From an uncultured Oscillospiraceae bacterium (GTDB lineage Bacteria; Bacillota; Clostridia; Oscillospirales; Oscillospiraceae), in contig CALWXF010000003.1 of NCBI GenBank assembly GCA_944385445.1, positions 58,213-122,212 on the forward strand: DNA of 64,000 nucleotides, given 5' to 3'. The position numbers and the translations under genes were made by a program. Positions within the stretch are counted from its first letter, which is position 1. Each line of letters starts with the position of its first letter. Positions 54,997-62,720 of this stretch are shown here, piece by piece. The notes beneath the pieces are model-generated. The model saw nothing but the letters and a program-made list of their open reading frames with translations, did no database searches and was not told the origin of the DNA.

Positions 54997-56007
54997 ATGC
55001 CCCGCTCGTCCCAAACCTATCCACTCTCCCGGCCCCCCGTCATCGTGGGCTACGGAAGCGCCGGAGGCCGCAAGGAGAAAGAGGGCCCTCTGGGCCGCTT
55101 TTTTGACCACACCTGTGAAGACGACACCTTCCAGCAGTCCAGTTGGGAGATGGCGGAGACCGCCATGCAGCAGCTGGCCCTGGGGTCTGCACTCAAACGG
55201 GCCAAGCTGGAGGCACAGCAGCTGGACTTTCTTCTGGCCGGGGACCTTCTCAACCAGTGCATCAGCTCCGCCTTTGCCGCCCGGTGGGCGGGGGTGCCCT
55301 ATCTGGGCCTCTATGGGGCCTGCTCCACTATGGGAGAGAGCGTGGCCCTGGCCTCCCTGCTCCTGGCCGGGGGTTGGGGAAACCACGCCGCCGCCATGAC
55401 TTCCTCCCACTTCTGTTCCGCCGAGCGGCAGTACCGCACCCCTCTGGAGTACGGCTGTCAGCGCCCCCCCACCGCCCAGTGGACCGCCACCGCTGCCGGG
55501 GCGGTGGTGCTCTCCTCCCAAGGTGAGAAGGGCCCTGTGGTATCCGCCGTCACCATCGGCAAGGTGATGGACAAGGGGGTCAAGGACCCCGCCAACATGG
55601 GGGCGGCCATGGCCCCGGCGGCCTACGACACCCTGCGGGCCCATTTCCGGGACACCGGGCGCAGTCCCGCCGACTACGATCTCATCCTCACCGGGGACCT
55701 GGGACAGCTGGGGTGGGAGATCGTTTCCGACTTTTTCTCCCGGGACGGGTGTCCCCTGTCCAACTACAACGACTGCGGCCTGCTCCTCTTTGAGCGGGAG
55801 GCTCAGGACGTCCACTGCGGCGGCTCCGGGTGCGGGTGCAGCGCCGCCGTGCTCACCACTATGGTCCTGCCCGGCCTCCAGTCCGGGCGGTGGAAGCGGG
55901 TCCTCTTCTGCCCCACCGGGGCGCTGCTCTCCCCGGTGTCCACCATGCAGGGGGAGTCCATCCCCGGCATCTGCCACGCCATCGTGCTGGAAGGAGGTGC
56001 AAGCTGA
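54997..56007 (+). CDS. spoVAD: Stage V sporulation protein AD
   Basis: A 336-residue thiolase-fold protein of the SpoVA dipicolinic-acid channel, made in the forespore and located at the inner spore membrane. The PPVIVGYGSAGGRKEKEGPLG start, LLAGDLLNQCISSAFAAR, LYGACSTMGESVALAS, MTSSHFCSAERQYRTPLEYG and TGDLGQLGWEI match SpoVAD. The ATG at 54997 has AAGGAG 9 bases upstream. Its stop overlaps the spoVAE start (TGATG). spoVAC, which normally comes just before, is missing here. Confidence 0.94.
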   Translation: MPRSSQTYPLSRPPVIVGYGSAGGRKEKEGPLGRFFDHTCEDDTFQQSSWEMAETAMQQLALGSALKRAKLEAQQLDFLLAGDLLNQCISSAFAARWAGVPYLGLYGACSTMGESVALASLLLAGGWGNHAAAMTSSHFCSAERQYRTPLEYGCQRPPTAQWTATAAGAVVLSSQGEKGPVVSAVTIGKVMDKGVKDPANMGAAMAPAAYDTLRAHFRDTGRSPADYDLILTGDLGQLGWEIVSDFFSRDGCPLSNYNDCGLLLFEREAQDVHCGGSGCGCSAAVLTTMVLPGLQSGRWKRVLFCPTGALLSPVSTMQGESIPGICHAIVLEGGAS

Positions 56008-56363
56008 TGGAATACTTCAACGCCTTTTTGCTGGGCGGCATCCTCTGCGTCATCGGTCAGGTGCTCCTGGACCGCACCAGCCTCACCCCCGCCCGAATCC
56101 TGGTGTTTTATGTGGTGGCGGGGGTCATCCTCAGCGGTCTGGGGCTGTACCAGCCCCTGGTGGACTGGGCGGGGGCCGGGGCCACCGTTCCCCTCACCGG
56201 ATTTGGCCACACCCTGGCCCAGGGGGTGCGCAAGGCCGTGGAGGAGGAGGGCTGGCTGGGGGTGCTCACCGGAGGACTCACCGCCACCGCTGGGGGTATC
56301 GCCCTGGCCATCACCCTGGGTCTTGTGGCATCTTTCCTGTTTCGACCCCGGCCCAAGAAGTGA
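56007..56363 (+). CDS. spoVAE: Stage V sporulation protein AE
   Basis: A 118-residue membrane protein of the SpoVA channel. Helices lie at about 5-22, 30-48 and 88-112; the motif FLLGGILCVIGQVLLDRTSLTPARILV and VPLTGFGHTLAQGV and LTGGLTATAGGI are characteristic. It takes part in dipicolinic acid import during sporulation and release in germination. It overlaps spoVAD and is preceded by AAGGAGG within that gene. Confidence 0.93.
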   Translation: MEYFNAFLLGGILCVIGQVLLDRTSLTPARILVFYVVAGVILSGLGLYQPLVDWAGAGATVPLTGFGHTLAQGVRKAVEEEGWLGVLTGGLTATAGGIALAITLGLVASFLFRPRPKK

Positions 56364-56381
56364 TTTTCCATGTTTCTGCCA

Positions 56382-56411
56382 TTGACAAAGCGGGTTGTAT
56401 AACGATATAAT
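56382..56411 (+). promoter_or_regulatory. Consensus promoter of the metK S-box transcript
   Basis: TTGACA (56382-56387), 18-bp spacer, TATAAT (56406-56411). Confidence 0.85.
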
Positions 56412-56433
56412 GTTACCCGCAATTGAACATTGC

Positions 56434-56586
56434 CTTATCGAGAGTGGCGGAGGGATCGGCCCAATGAAGCCACGGCAACCTGCTCACATGAGCAAGGTGC
56501 CAAATCCGGCGGAGACGAGTGTTACACTCGCACGCAAGATGAGGACACGCTGTCTCCATCCGCCGGACTGTCCGGCGGATTTTTTG
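56434..56586 (+). promoter_or_regulatory. SAM-I (S-box) riboswitch before metK
   Basis: The S-box core is present: CTTATCGAGAGTGGCGGAGG at the 5' side, then GATCGGCCCAATGAAGCC, CGGCAACC and AAGGTGCCAAATCC. A terminator TCCGCCGGA/TCCGGCGGA with six T lies at 56559-56586. SAM binding would favour the terminator and switch off metK, a product-feedback control of SAM synthesis. Confidence 0.95.
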
Positions 56587-56624
56587 TTTGACGCTTTTAC
56601 GGTACAAAGAAAGGAAGATTACTT

Positions 56625-57812
56625 ATGGCAAGACGTTTCTTTACCTCGGAGTCTGTCACCGAGGGACACCCCGACAAGATCTGCGACCAGATTTCCGACG
56701 CCGTTCTGGACGCCATTCTGGCCCAGGACCCTGTGGCCCGTGTGGCCTGTGAGACCACCGTGTCCACCGGTCTGGTGCACATCATGGGTGAGATCACCAC
56801 CTCCTGCTACGTGGATATCGCCAAGGTGGCCCGGGAGGTCATCCGGGACATCGGCTATGACCGTGCCAAGTACGGCTTTGACTGCGACACCTGCGGCGTG
56901 GTGCTCAACATCGACGAGCAGTCCCCCGACATCGCCATGGGCGTGGACAAGGCCCTGGAGGCCCGGGAGGGCGAGATGACCGACGAGCTGGACGGCGGCG
57001 CCGGCGACCAGGGCATGATGTTCGGCTACGCCTGCCGGGAGACTGAGGAGCTCATGCCCCTGGCCATCTCCCTGTCCCACAAGCTGGCCCAGCGGCTCAC
57101 CGCCGTGCGCAAGGACGGCACCCTGGACTACCTGCGCCCCGACGGTAAATCCCAGGTCACCGTGGAGTACGACGAGAACCAGAATCCCGTGCGGGTGGAC
57201 GCTGTGGTCATCTCCACCCAGCACAGCCCCGAGGCCTCTCTGGAGCAGATTCGTGCTGACATGGTGGAGCACGTCATCCGTCCCACCATCCCCGCTAATC
57301 TGATGGATGAGAACACCAAGATCTACGTCAACCCCACCGGTCGCTTCGTGGTGGGCGGTCCTCAGGGCGACTCCGGCCTCACCGGCCGTAAGATCATTGT
57401 GGACACCTACGGCGGCTCCGCTCCCCACGGCGGCGGCGCCTTCTCCGGCAAGGACCCCACCAAGGTGGATCGCTCCGCCGCCTACGCCGCCCGCTGGGTG
57501 GCCAAGAACGTGGTGGCCGCCGGTCTGTCCGACCGCTGCCAGGTGCAGCTGGCCTACGCCATCGGCGTGGCCCGGCCCGTATCTGTGCTGGTGGACACCT
57601 TCGGCACCGGCAAGGTGTCCGACGAGGTGCTGGAGCAGGCCGTGAACCAGGTCTTTGACCTGCGCCCCACCGCCATCATCAACCGACTGGACCTGCGCCG
57701 TCCCATCTACCGCCAGACCGCCGCTTACGGCCACTTTGGCCGTCCCGAGCTGGACCTGCCCTGGGAGAAGACCGACATGACCCAGGCTCTGCTGGACGCC
57801 TGCAAGGGTTAA
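56625..57812 (+). CDS. metK: S-adenosylmethionine synthetase
   Basis: A 395-residue enzyme making SAM from methionine and ATP. It begins [20 protein letters not shown] and carries [12 protein letters not shown] and [19 protein letters not shown], the two signature motifs. Length is typical. AAAGGAAG precedes the ATG. It lies directly under S-box control and is followed by a strong terminator. Confidence 0.98.
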   Translation: MARRFFTSESVTEGHPDKICDQISDAVLDAILAQDPVARVACETTVSTGLVHIMGEITTSCYVDIAKVAREVIRDIGYDRAKYGFDCDTCGVVLNIDEQSPDIAMGVDKALEAREGEMTDELDGGAGDQGMMFGYACRETEELMPLAISLSHKLAQRLTAVRKDGTLDYLRPDGKSQVTVEYDENQNPVRVDAVVISTQHSPEASLEQIRADMVEHVIRPTIPANLMDENTKIYVNPTGRFVVGGPQGDSGLTGRKIIVDTYGGSAPHGGGAFSGKDPTKVDRSAAYAARWVAKNVVAAGLSDRCQVQLAYAIGVARPVSVLVDTFGTGKVSDEVLEQAVNQVFDLRPTAIINRLDLRRPIYRQTAAYGHFGRPELDLPWEKTDMTQALLDACKG

Positions 57813-57826
57813 CGAGATATGAAATG

Positions 57827-57870
57827 GCCGAGGGCCGGAAGTTCACACTTCCGGCCCTCGGCTGTTTTTT
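57827..57870. terminator. Bidirectional terminator after metK
   Basis: GCCGAGGGCCGGAAG pairs perfectly with its complement around 6 bases, followed by a T-run. The convergent gene ends at 57876. Confidence 0.9.
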
Positions 57871-57875
57871 CTTCC

Positions 57876-58700
57876 TCATGGAAGCATAAATGCCCCCACC
57901 AAGATGAGTATCGCAAGGATAATCATAAACCACTTCCAAAATCCAAACCAAATGCGTTGCCCCAATGAGGGTTTGGGCTCCCACCGCTCATCCCGGGCGG
58001 GTCTGGATTCCCCCGGTATGTCATACTTTTTGATGTAGTAGGCTTTCAGCAGCCCGGTAACGCCCACCTCCATGAATTGTCCCATCATGAAGGTCATAAG
58101 TACCATGGTCATGGGGGCTCCGGCTCTCCCCAGTCTTGGATAGATGAGCTTGGCGAACGCCACCCAAAACAAGATGAACAGGACCACAATGGCCAACAAA
58201 AGCCAGGCTCCCCATTTCCGCTGCTCATAGGTGAACTCTTTTATTAGAAATCCATATTTATCGAACTTACGAGGGGTTAATTTCCCACGTCGCACGCGCC
58301 ACAAGGCCGGGCAGAAGTGGAGAAACGTACAAATCCCCCAGGCCACCAACACCCCCACATAATACCCCGGGCCCAGCCTGCCTATTTCCACATACACCAG
58401 TCCCACACAGGTGGTATAAAGGGAGAGCAGCACCGAACCCAGACCGCCAAACAAAGCACCCTGGAAATGGCTCACCTGGGTCATCCGACGCCGCATCACC
58501 GTGGTAGCCAGCCAGTACAAGGGGATGAAAGCCGTCAGAATGGAGGCCCAGACATAGCTGTGCCCAATCCGCCCCATAATTACCGAAATGTAGGCTAAAA
58601 ATCCATACAAGTACAAGTGTCCCCGGAGATCATCCACGTTTCGAAACCAGCGGTTGTACTGTGTCACATAAAGTTCCACCTGTGTTCTCTCTGAATCCAT
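57876..58700 (-). CDS. Hypothetical multi-pass membrane protein
   Basis: A 274-residue integral membrane protein of unknown function. The soluble N-terminus MDSERTQVELYVTQYNRWF precedes helices at about 30-48, 50-65, 82-103, 107-130, 165-190, 203-222 and 250-272. A basic loop RRGKLTPRKFDKYG lies between the fourth and fifth. No transporter or enzyme motif is seen. The start at 58700 follows GGGGAGG. It is downstream of the feoB remnant but has its own ribosome site and probably its own promoter. Confidence 0.62.
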   Translation of the reverse strand: MDSERTQVELYVTQYNRWFRNVDDLRGHLYLYGFLAYISVIMGRIGHSYVWASILTAFIPLYWLATTVMRRRMTQVSHFQGALFGGLGSVLLSLYTTCVGLVYVEIGRLGPGYYVGVLVAWGICTFLHFCPALWRVRRGKLTPRKFDKYGFLIKEFTYEQRKWGAWLLLAIVVLFILFWVAFAKLIYPRLGRAGAPMTMVLMTFMMGQFMEVGVTGLLKAYYIKKYDIPGESRPARDERWEPKPSLGQRIWFGFWKWFMIILAILILVGAFMLP

Positions 58701-58771
58701 GCCATATCCTCCCCACAGTTTGGCTTCCATTGTACCCCATTTTTCACTTCTGTGCAACCACACCAACCTCC

Positions 58772-58800
58772 AAGGGCCTGCCACCGTGTGGCAGGCCCTT
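58772..58800 (-). other. Hairpin downstream of the feoB remnant
   Basis: AAGGGCCTGCCAC pairs perfectly with its complement around CGT. No T-run follows on the minus strand, so termination is doubtful. Confidence 0.4.
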
Positions 58801-58803
58801 ATT

Positions 58804-59640
58804 TCAAAGTCCCAACAGACTCCCCAAAGCATTGACCAGAACACACAGCCCCGCTCCCAGCAGGGTGGGCACCGCCACCGCCACCAGGGTCCACTTGATA
58901 CTCTTGCTCTCCCGCCAGATGGTCAGGCAGGTGGTGGAGCAGGGCCAGTGGAACAGAGTGAACAGGAGGGTACACACCGCCGTGGTCATGGTCCAGCCCT
59001 GGGCCTCCAACAGCGCCCCCACCCCGGTGAGCTGGTCCATATCCACCAGACTGCCCTGGGCCAGGTAGGCCATGAGCATCACCGGCATGACGATCTCATT
59101 GGCGGGCCAGCCCAAGAGGAAGGCGGTCAAAATGACCCCGTCCAGTCCCATGAGCTGCCCCAAGAGGTCGAGAAATCCGGTGATATGGGCCAGAATGGTG
59201 GTATCTCCCACGGTGATGTTGGCCAGCAGCCAGATGACACCCCCGGCTGGGGCCGCCACCGCCACCGCTCGGGCCAGCACGAACACCGTGCGGTCCAGCA
59301 GGGAACGCACCACCACCTGCCCCACCCGGGGGCGGCGGAAGGGGGGCAGCTCCAGTGCAAAGGCGGAGGGGGTGCCTTTCAGCACGGTGGCGGTGAGCAA
59401 TCGGGTACAGCCCAGGGTGGCAGCCACTCCCAGCAGCAGCACTCCCAGTAGAGCCGCCGCCCCCACAAGGCTTCCCCCCTGCCCCACCAGAAACAGGGTG
59501 ATGAGGGCCAGCAGGGTGGGAAATTTCCCGTTGCAGGGCACCAGGGACGAGGTGAGCATGGCGGCCAGCCGCTCCCGGGGGCTGTCAATGATGCGGCATC
59601 CCGTCACGCCGCAGGCGGTACACCCCAAACTCATGCACAT
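58804..59640 (-). pseudogene. feoB: feoB, 3' part only (membrane domain), cut by a mobile element
   Basis: A 278-residue frame corresponding to the C-terminal membrane domain of the ferrous iron transporter FeoB. SLGCTACGVTGCRIIDSPRERLAAML and SSLVPCNGKFPTLLAL are the typical start of FeoB_C, and Gate-domain helices follow to the natural end at ALGSLLGL. The G domain, GDI domain and first helices, more than 400 residues, are missing because the gene is interrupted at about 59641 by the element that ends with serine recombinase genes. The remnant begins four codons after the recombinase stop, in the same frame. Its first codon ATG may allow reinitiation, but iron transport would be lost. Confidence 0.88.
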
Positions 59641-59655
59641 GGTCAGGGAAACTTA
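59641..59655. other. Insertion junction between feoB and the mobile element
   Basis: The boundary must lie in this stretch or a few bases either side: feoB coding identity starts at about 59640, while the recombinase stop codon is at 59653-59655. The att core is not resolved without the other end. Confidence 0.6.
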
Positions 59656-61134
59656 GGGTGTTGTTTCCTCTGTGTCTAAATTTCCAACAAATCTAAAGTA
59701 TATTCTCACATTTTGCTCTTTATGTTTCTTTCCGTCTTCTCCAACAACAAATCTTCCCTGTTCCACTTCTATGCGCTCAATCAATTTCCTCAGCAGTGGC
59801 TTTGTCAACACCTTCACATCTGTTGCCTCCTCCAAAAGCTGAAAGAACTTTCGATATGATTCGCTTTTTGTTGGAGCTTCCGCACCCTCTTCCAGGCTGT
59901 TTTTAGACTTCTCCAGGCTCTCCAAGTCCATTGTGTATTCCTCAGACAACTTTGTATATACAGTCTTTGAAATTTCACCGCAGGAATACTGTTCATGTAG
60001 TTTCTTCAATGACCGAACAACCCTTGTCATTCGCTCTTCCAAACTTGTATAGGCCTGCTCTCTGCTGGCATACATGATTTGGCTACGTTCGGCTTCTTCT
60101 CGTTCTAGCTCTGTGAGAATTTGGGCCTTTTCATCTTCGTTCAGCGCAACAAGTTTGCGTATCTCATGCAGCACCGCATTGTACAGTAGGTTGTAGTCGA
60201 TGAAGTGATTACTACACTCTCCAGCTCCGTAGGATTTGTAGCCATTACAGCACAGATTGTAAATACTCCCCTTCTTTTTGGACGGGGCCAAGGTCATGTT
60301 TCTCCCACAATCAGCACATTTTGCAATGCCCGAAAACACACTTTCAAATCCTTTCGTTGGTGGATTCCGTCTGGCAACGCTACGACTGCGTACCATACGG
60401 AATGTTTCCTCCGTGATAATTGGTTCATGCGTTCCCTCTACCACAATCCATTCACTCCGTGGAATTGGTTGTGATACCTTACTTTTGAAAGATAGTTTTC
60501 TTGTCTTTCCTTGCGTAGTTTTTCCCAAGTACACTTCATTTCTCAACATCTTGCAGATCATTTGGGATGTCCATTCTTTTCTCCGTGTGTAGTCCTCTAC
60601 TTTCAGGTACGGCCTTTTCTTACATCTGTACATAGCTGGTGTAGCCACTCCACTACCGTTTAAGTGTTCTGCTATCTTTCCAGGACGTTGCCCCTCAGCA
60701 GCCATTTGGAATATGAGCTGAACTACGGGTGCAACCTCATGATCTACAACGAGCCGATTTTTATTCCCATGTTCCACATCTTTTTTGTACCCATATGGTG
60801 GAAAGCTGGCAATATACTCCCCTTGTTCCATCTTTGCTTGAAAGGAACTTTTGATCTTTGCACTGGTATCTCTTGCGTATAGTTCGTGTACCACAGCCAT
60901 CATGGTTGCGCTCATAGATACTCCGCTGGAAAGGTTGTAGGAATCATATCCATCAATAACAGATATATACCGCACCTTGTGTTCTGGAAAATACTCATCC
61001 AACAAGCCAGTTATTACTGCACTGTTTCTTCCAAGTCTGGATAGGTCTTCTTGTGTCAAGTAGGAACTAAAAAAATATAAGGATTTTTTGCAAAGAGTCC
61101 ACGGTTTGTTCATATCCGTGGACTCTTTACTCAT
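59653..61134 (-). CDS. Large serine recombinase lacking the catalytic serine region
   Basis: A 493-residue recombinase-family protein. The resolvase domain is incomplete: after 28 unrelated residues it starts at QEDLSRLGRNSAVITGLLDEYFPEH, the second half of the catalytic domain, so the usual N-terminal strand with the nucleophilic serine (YxRxS) and the DDGxSGTNFDRP stretch are absent. The recombinase domain (PPYGYKKD, IFQMAAEGQRPGKIAEHLN), zinc ribbon (CADCGRNM ... CCNGYKSYGAGEC) and coiled coil are complete. Its start overlaps the next recombinase's stop by 4 bases. It cannot cut DNA by the known mechanism alone and may be an accessory subunit. Confidence 0.8.
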   Translation of the reverse strand: MSKESTDMNKPWTLCKKSLYFFSSYLTQEDLSRLGRNSAVITGLLDEYFPEHKVRYISVIDGYDSYNLSSGVSMSATMMAVVHELYARDTSAKIKSSFQAKMEQGEYIASFPPYGYKKDVEHGNKNRLVVDHEVAPVVQLIFQMAAEGQRPGKIAEHLNGSGVATPAMYRCKKRPYLKVEDYTRRKEWTSQMICKMLRNEVYLGKTTQGKTRKLSFKSKVSQPIPRSEWIVVEGTHEPIITEETFRMVRSRSVARRNPPTKGFESVFSGIAKCADCGRNMTLAPSKKKGSIYNLCCNGYKSYGAGECSNHFIDYNLLYNAVLHEIRKLVALNEDEKAQILTELEREEAERSQIMYASREQAYTSLEERMTRVVRSLKKLHEQYSCGEISKTVYTKLSEEYTMDLESLEKSKNSLEEGAEAPTKSESYRKFFQLLEEATDVKVLTKPLLRKLIERIEVEQGRFVVGEDGKKHKEQNVRIYFRFVGNLDTEETTP

Positions 61135-62720
61135 CCTTGAAGGAAATCATCGAACTTCCAAACGATCTCGATGTTATCCTGAGCGTGAACATAGATAGCC
61201 TTGATGAAAGCGTGTGTCAGCTCGAATGACAGTGCCTTGCTGCCTCTGAACTCATCGCATACTGCATTCAGACGGTCATCAGAGCAGGACTGTTCAGAGT
61301 CAAGTTCCTGCATCCTCTCGTGTGCCTGACGGATCGCTTCTGCATTCTCTTTCAGCTTCGCGTCTGCTTCCTGCTTCTGCTTGAGGTAGTCATCCTTCGA
61401 TATGCTGCCGGAAGTGTACTTCTCGTAGAGCCTGAGCTTCGCTGTCTTGAGTTGTTCGGTTTGTGTCTGCAAGGCTTTGATCTTAGCAGCGCATTCCTTG
61501 ATGGCGGCTTTGCGGATGTCTCCGACCTCTCTGTTTTGAACGGACTGCTTCTCAGCCAAAGCGAGATAGTCACCAATCGCATTGTAGACAATGGCTTCCA
61601 GCATCGCTTCGCTATACCGTTCTCCGATGCGGCACTCAGTATCGCTGTCATGAACAGAATGATGGCAAGCGTAGAAGACGCTGCCGTTCTTTCGTTTACT
61701 TCGTTGTAATGTGCGCTTGCAGTTACCACAGAGGACAAGTCCGCGAAGTGGGTAGTCCTTAACTTTTCGGTTAGAACAGTCATTGCCGGTGCGTATAACA
61801 CGCTGGGCAAGCTCAAACTCTTCTTTGCTGACTATTGCCTCGTGCATACCCTCAACGATGATCGGCTCTTGAGCCACAGTCTTCTTTGTGCTTACGCCAC
61901 ACTTTTTCCTGCGATGGCTGACCATATCGCCGGTGTAAATCTGATATTTCAAGATCCTCAGTACCATAGCGACATCCCAACTGATTTTCTCGCTCATGTG
62001 ACTGAACTTCTTGTTACCGCCGTACTTGCTTCTGAAATACTGTCCGGGCGTAGGTACATTCTCATCGTTGAGCATCTTGCAGATTGCAGATGTGTTGTTT
62101 CCGGCAATAGCTTCATCGAAGATGCGACGGACAACAGCAGCGGAGTCAGGATCAATGGCAAGTGCATTTCTCTTTGTCGGGTGCATCATGTAGCCGTAGG
62201 GCGCATAGCCCCCGACATACTTGCCTTGCTTCATCATTTGTACCTTAGCAGAGGTTGTCTTCACAGACAAATCCTTGCTGTACGCAGCGTAGATGATGCT
62301 GCGCATGACAACTTCAAGACCTCCGGTTGTACCTTTGTATTCATCGCTGTCATAGCCGTCATTGATGGAGATGAAGCGTACTCCCATGAATGGGAAGGTA
62401 CATTCGAGGTAGTTACCGGTCTCAATGTAGTCACGAGAAAAACGGGAAAAATCCTTGACGATGATCAGATTGATCTCGCTTCGACGGACTTTCTCCATCA
62501 TAGCCGTGAACTGAGGACGATTGAAGTTCGTACCGGTATAACCGTCATCCGCAAACTCAAGCCTCGGATAATTGCGTAATACTGGATGATTGTCGAGATA
62601 GCGGTTGATAAGCATACGCTGATTGCCGATGCTATCACTTTCCCCTTTGTTTCCGTAGCCGGTATCTTCGTCAGCCAGAGAAAGGCGTATGTAGATGCCG
62701 ATGGTATATTCTTTGCTCAT
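61131..62720 (-). CDS. Large serine recombinase
   Basis: A 529-residue site-specific recombinase. The catalytic domain holds the nucleophile Ser14 in GIYIRLSLADED, DDGYTGTNFNRPQFTAMM and IIVKDFSRFSRDY. The recombinase domain includes GYAPYGYM, the zinc ribbon CGNCKRTL ... CHHSVHDSDTEC, and a coiled coil (about 395-490) precedes the C-terminus. Such enzymes integrate and excise elements at short att sites. It overlaps both neighbours by 1 to 4 bases, so the three are translated together. Confidence 0.93.
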   Translation of the reverse strand: MSKEYTIGIYIRLSLADEDTGYGNKGESDSIGNQRMLINRYLDNHPVLRNYPRLEFADDGYTGTNFNRPQFTAMMEKVRRSEINLIIVKDFSRFSRDYIETGNYLECTFPFMGVRFISINDGYDSDEYKGTTGGLEVVMRSIIYAAYSKDLSVKTTSAKVQMMKQGKYVGGYAPYGYMMHPTKRNALAIDPDSAAVVRRIFDEAIAGNNTSAICKMLNDENVPTPGQYFRSKYGGNKKFSHMSEKISWDVAMVLRILKYQIYTGDMVSHRRKKCGVSTKKTVAQEPIIVEGMHEAIVSKEEFELAQRVIRTGNDCSNRKVKDYPLRGLVLCGNCKRTLQRSKRKNGSVFYACHHSVHDSDTECRIGERYSEAMLEAIVYNAIGDYLALAEKQSVQNREVGDIRKAAIKECAAKIKALQTQTEQLKTAKLRLYEKYTSGSISKDDYLKQKQEADAKLKENAEAIRQAHERMQELDSEQSCSDDRLNAVCDEFRGSKALSFELTHAFIKAIYVHAQDNIEIVWKFDDFLQG

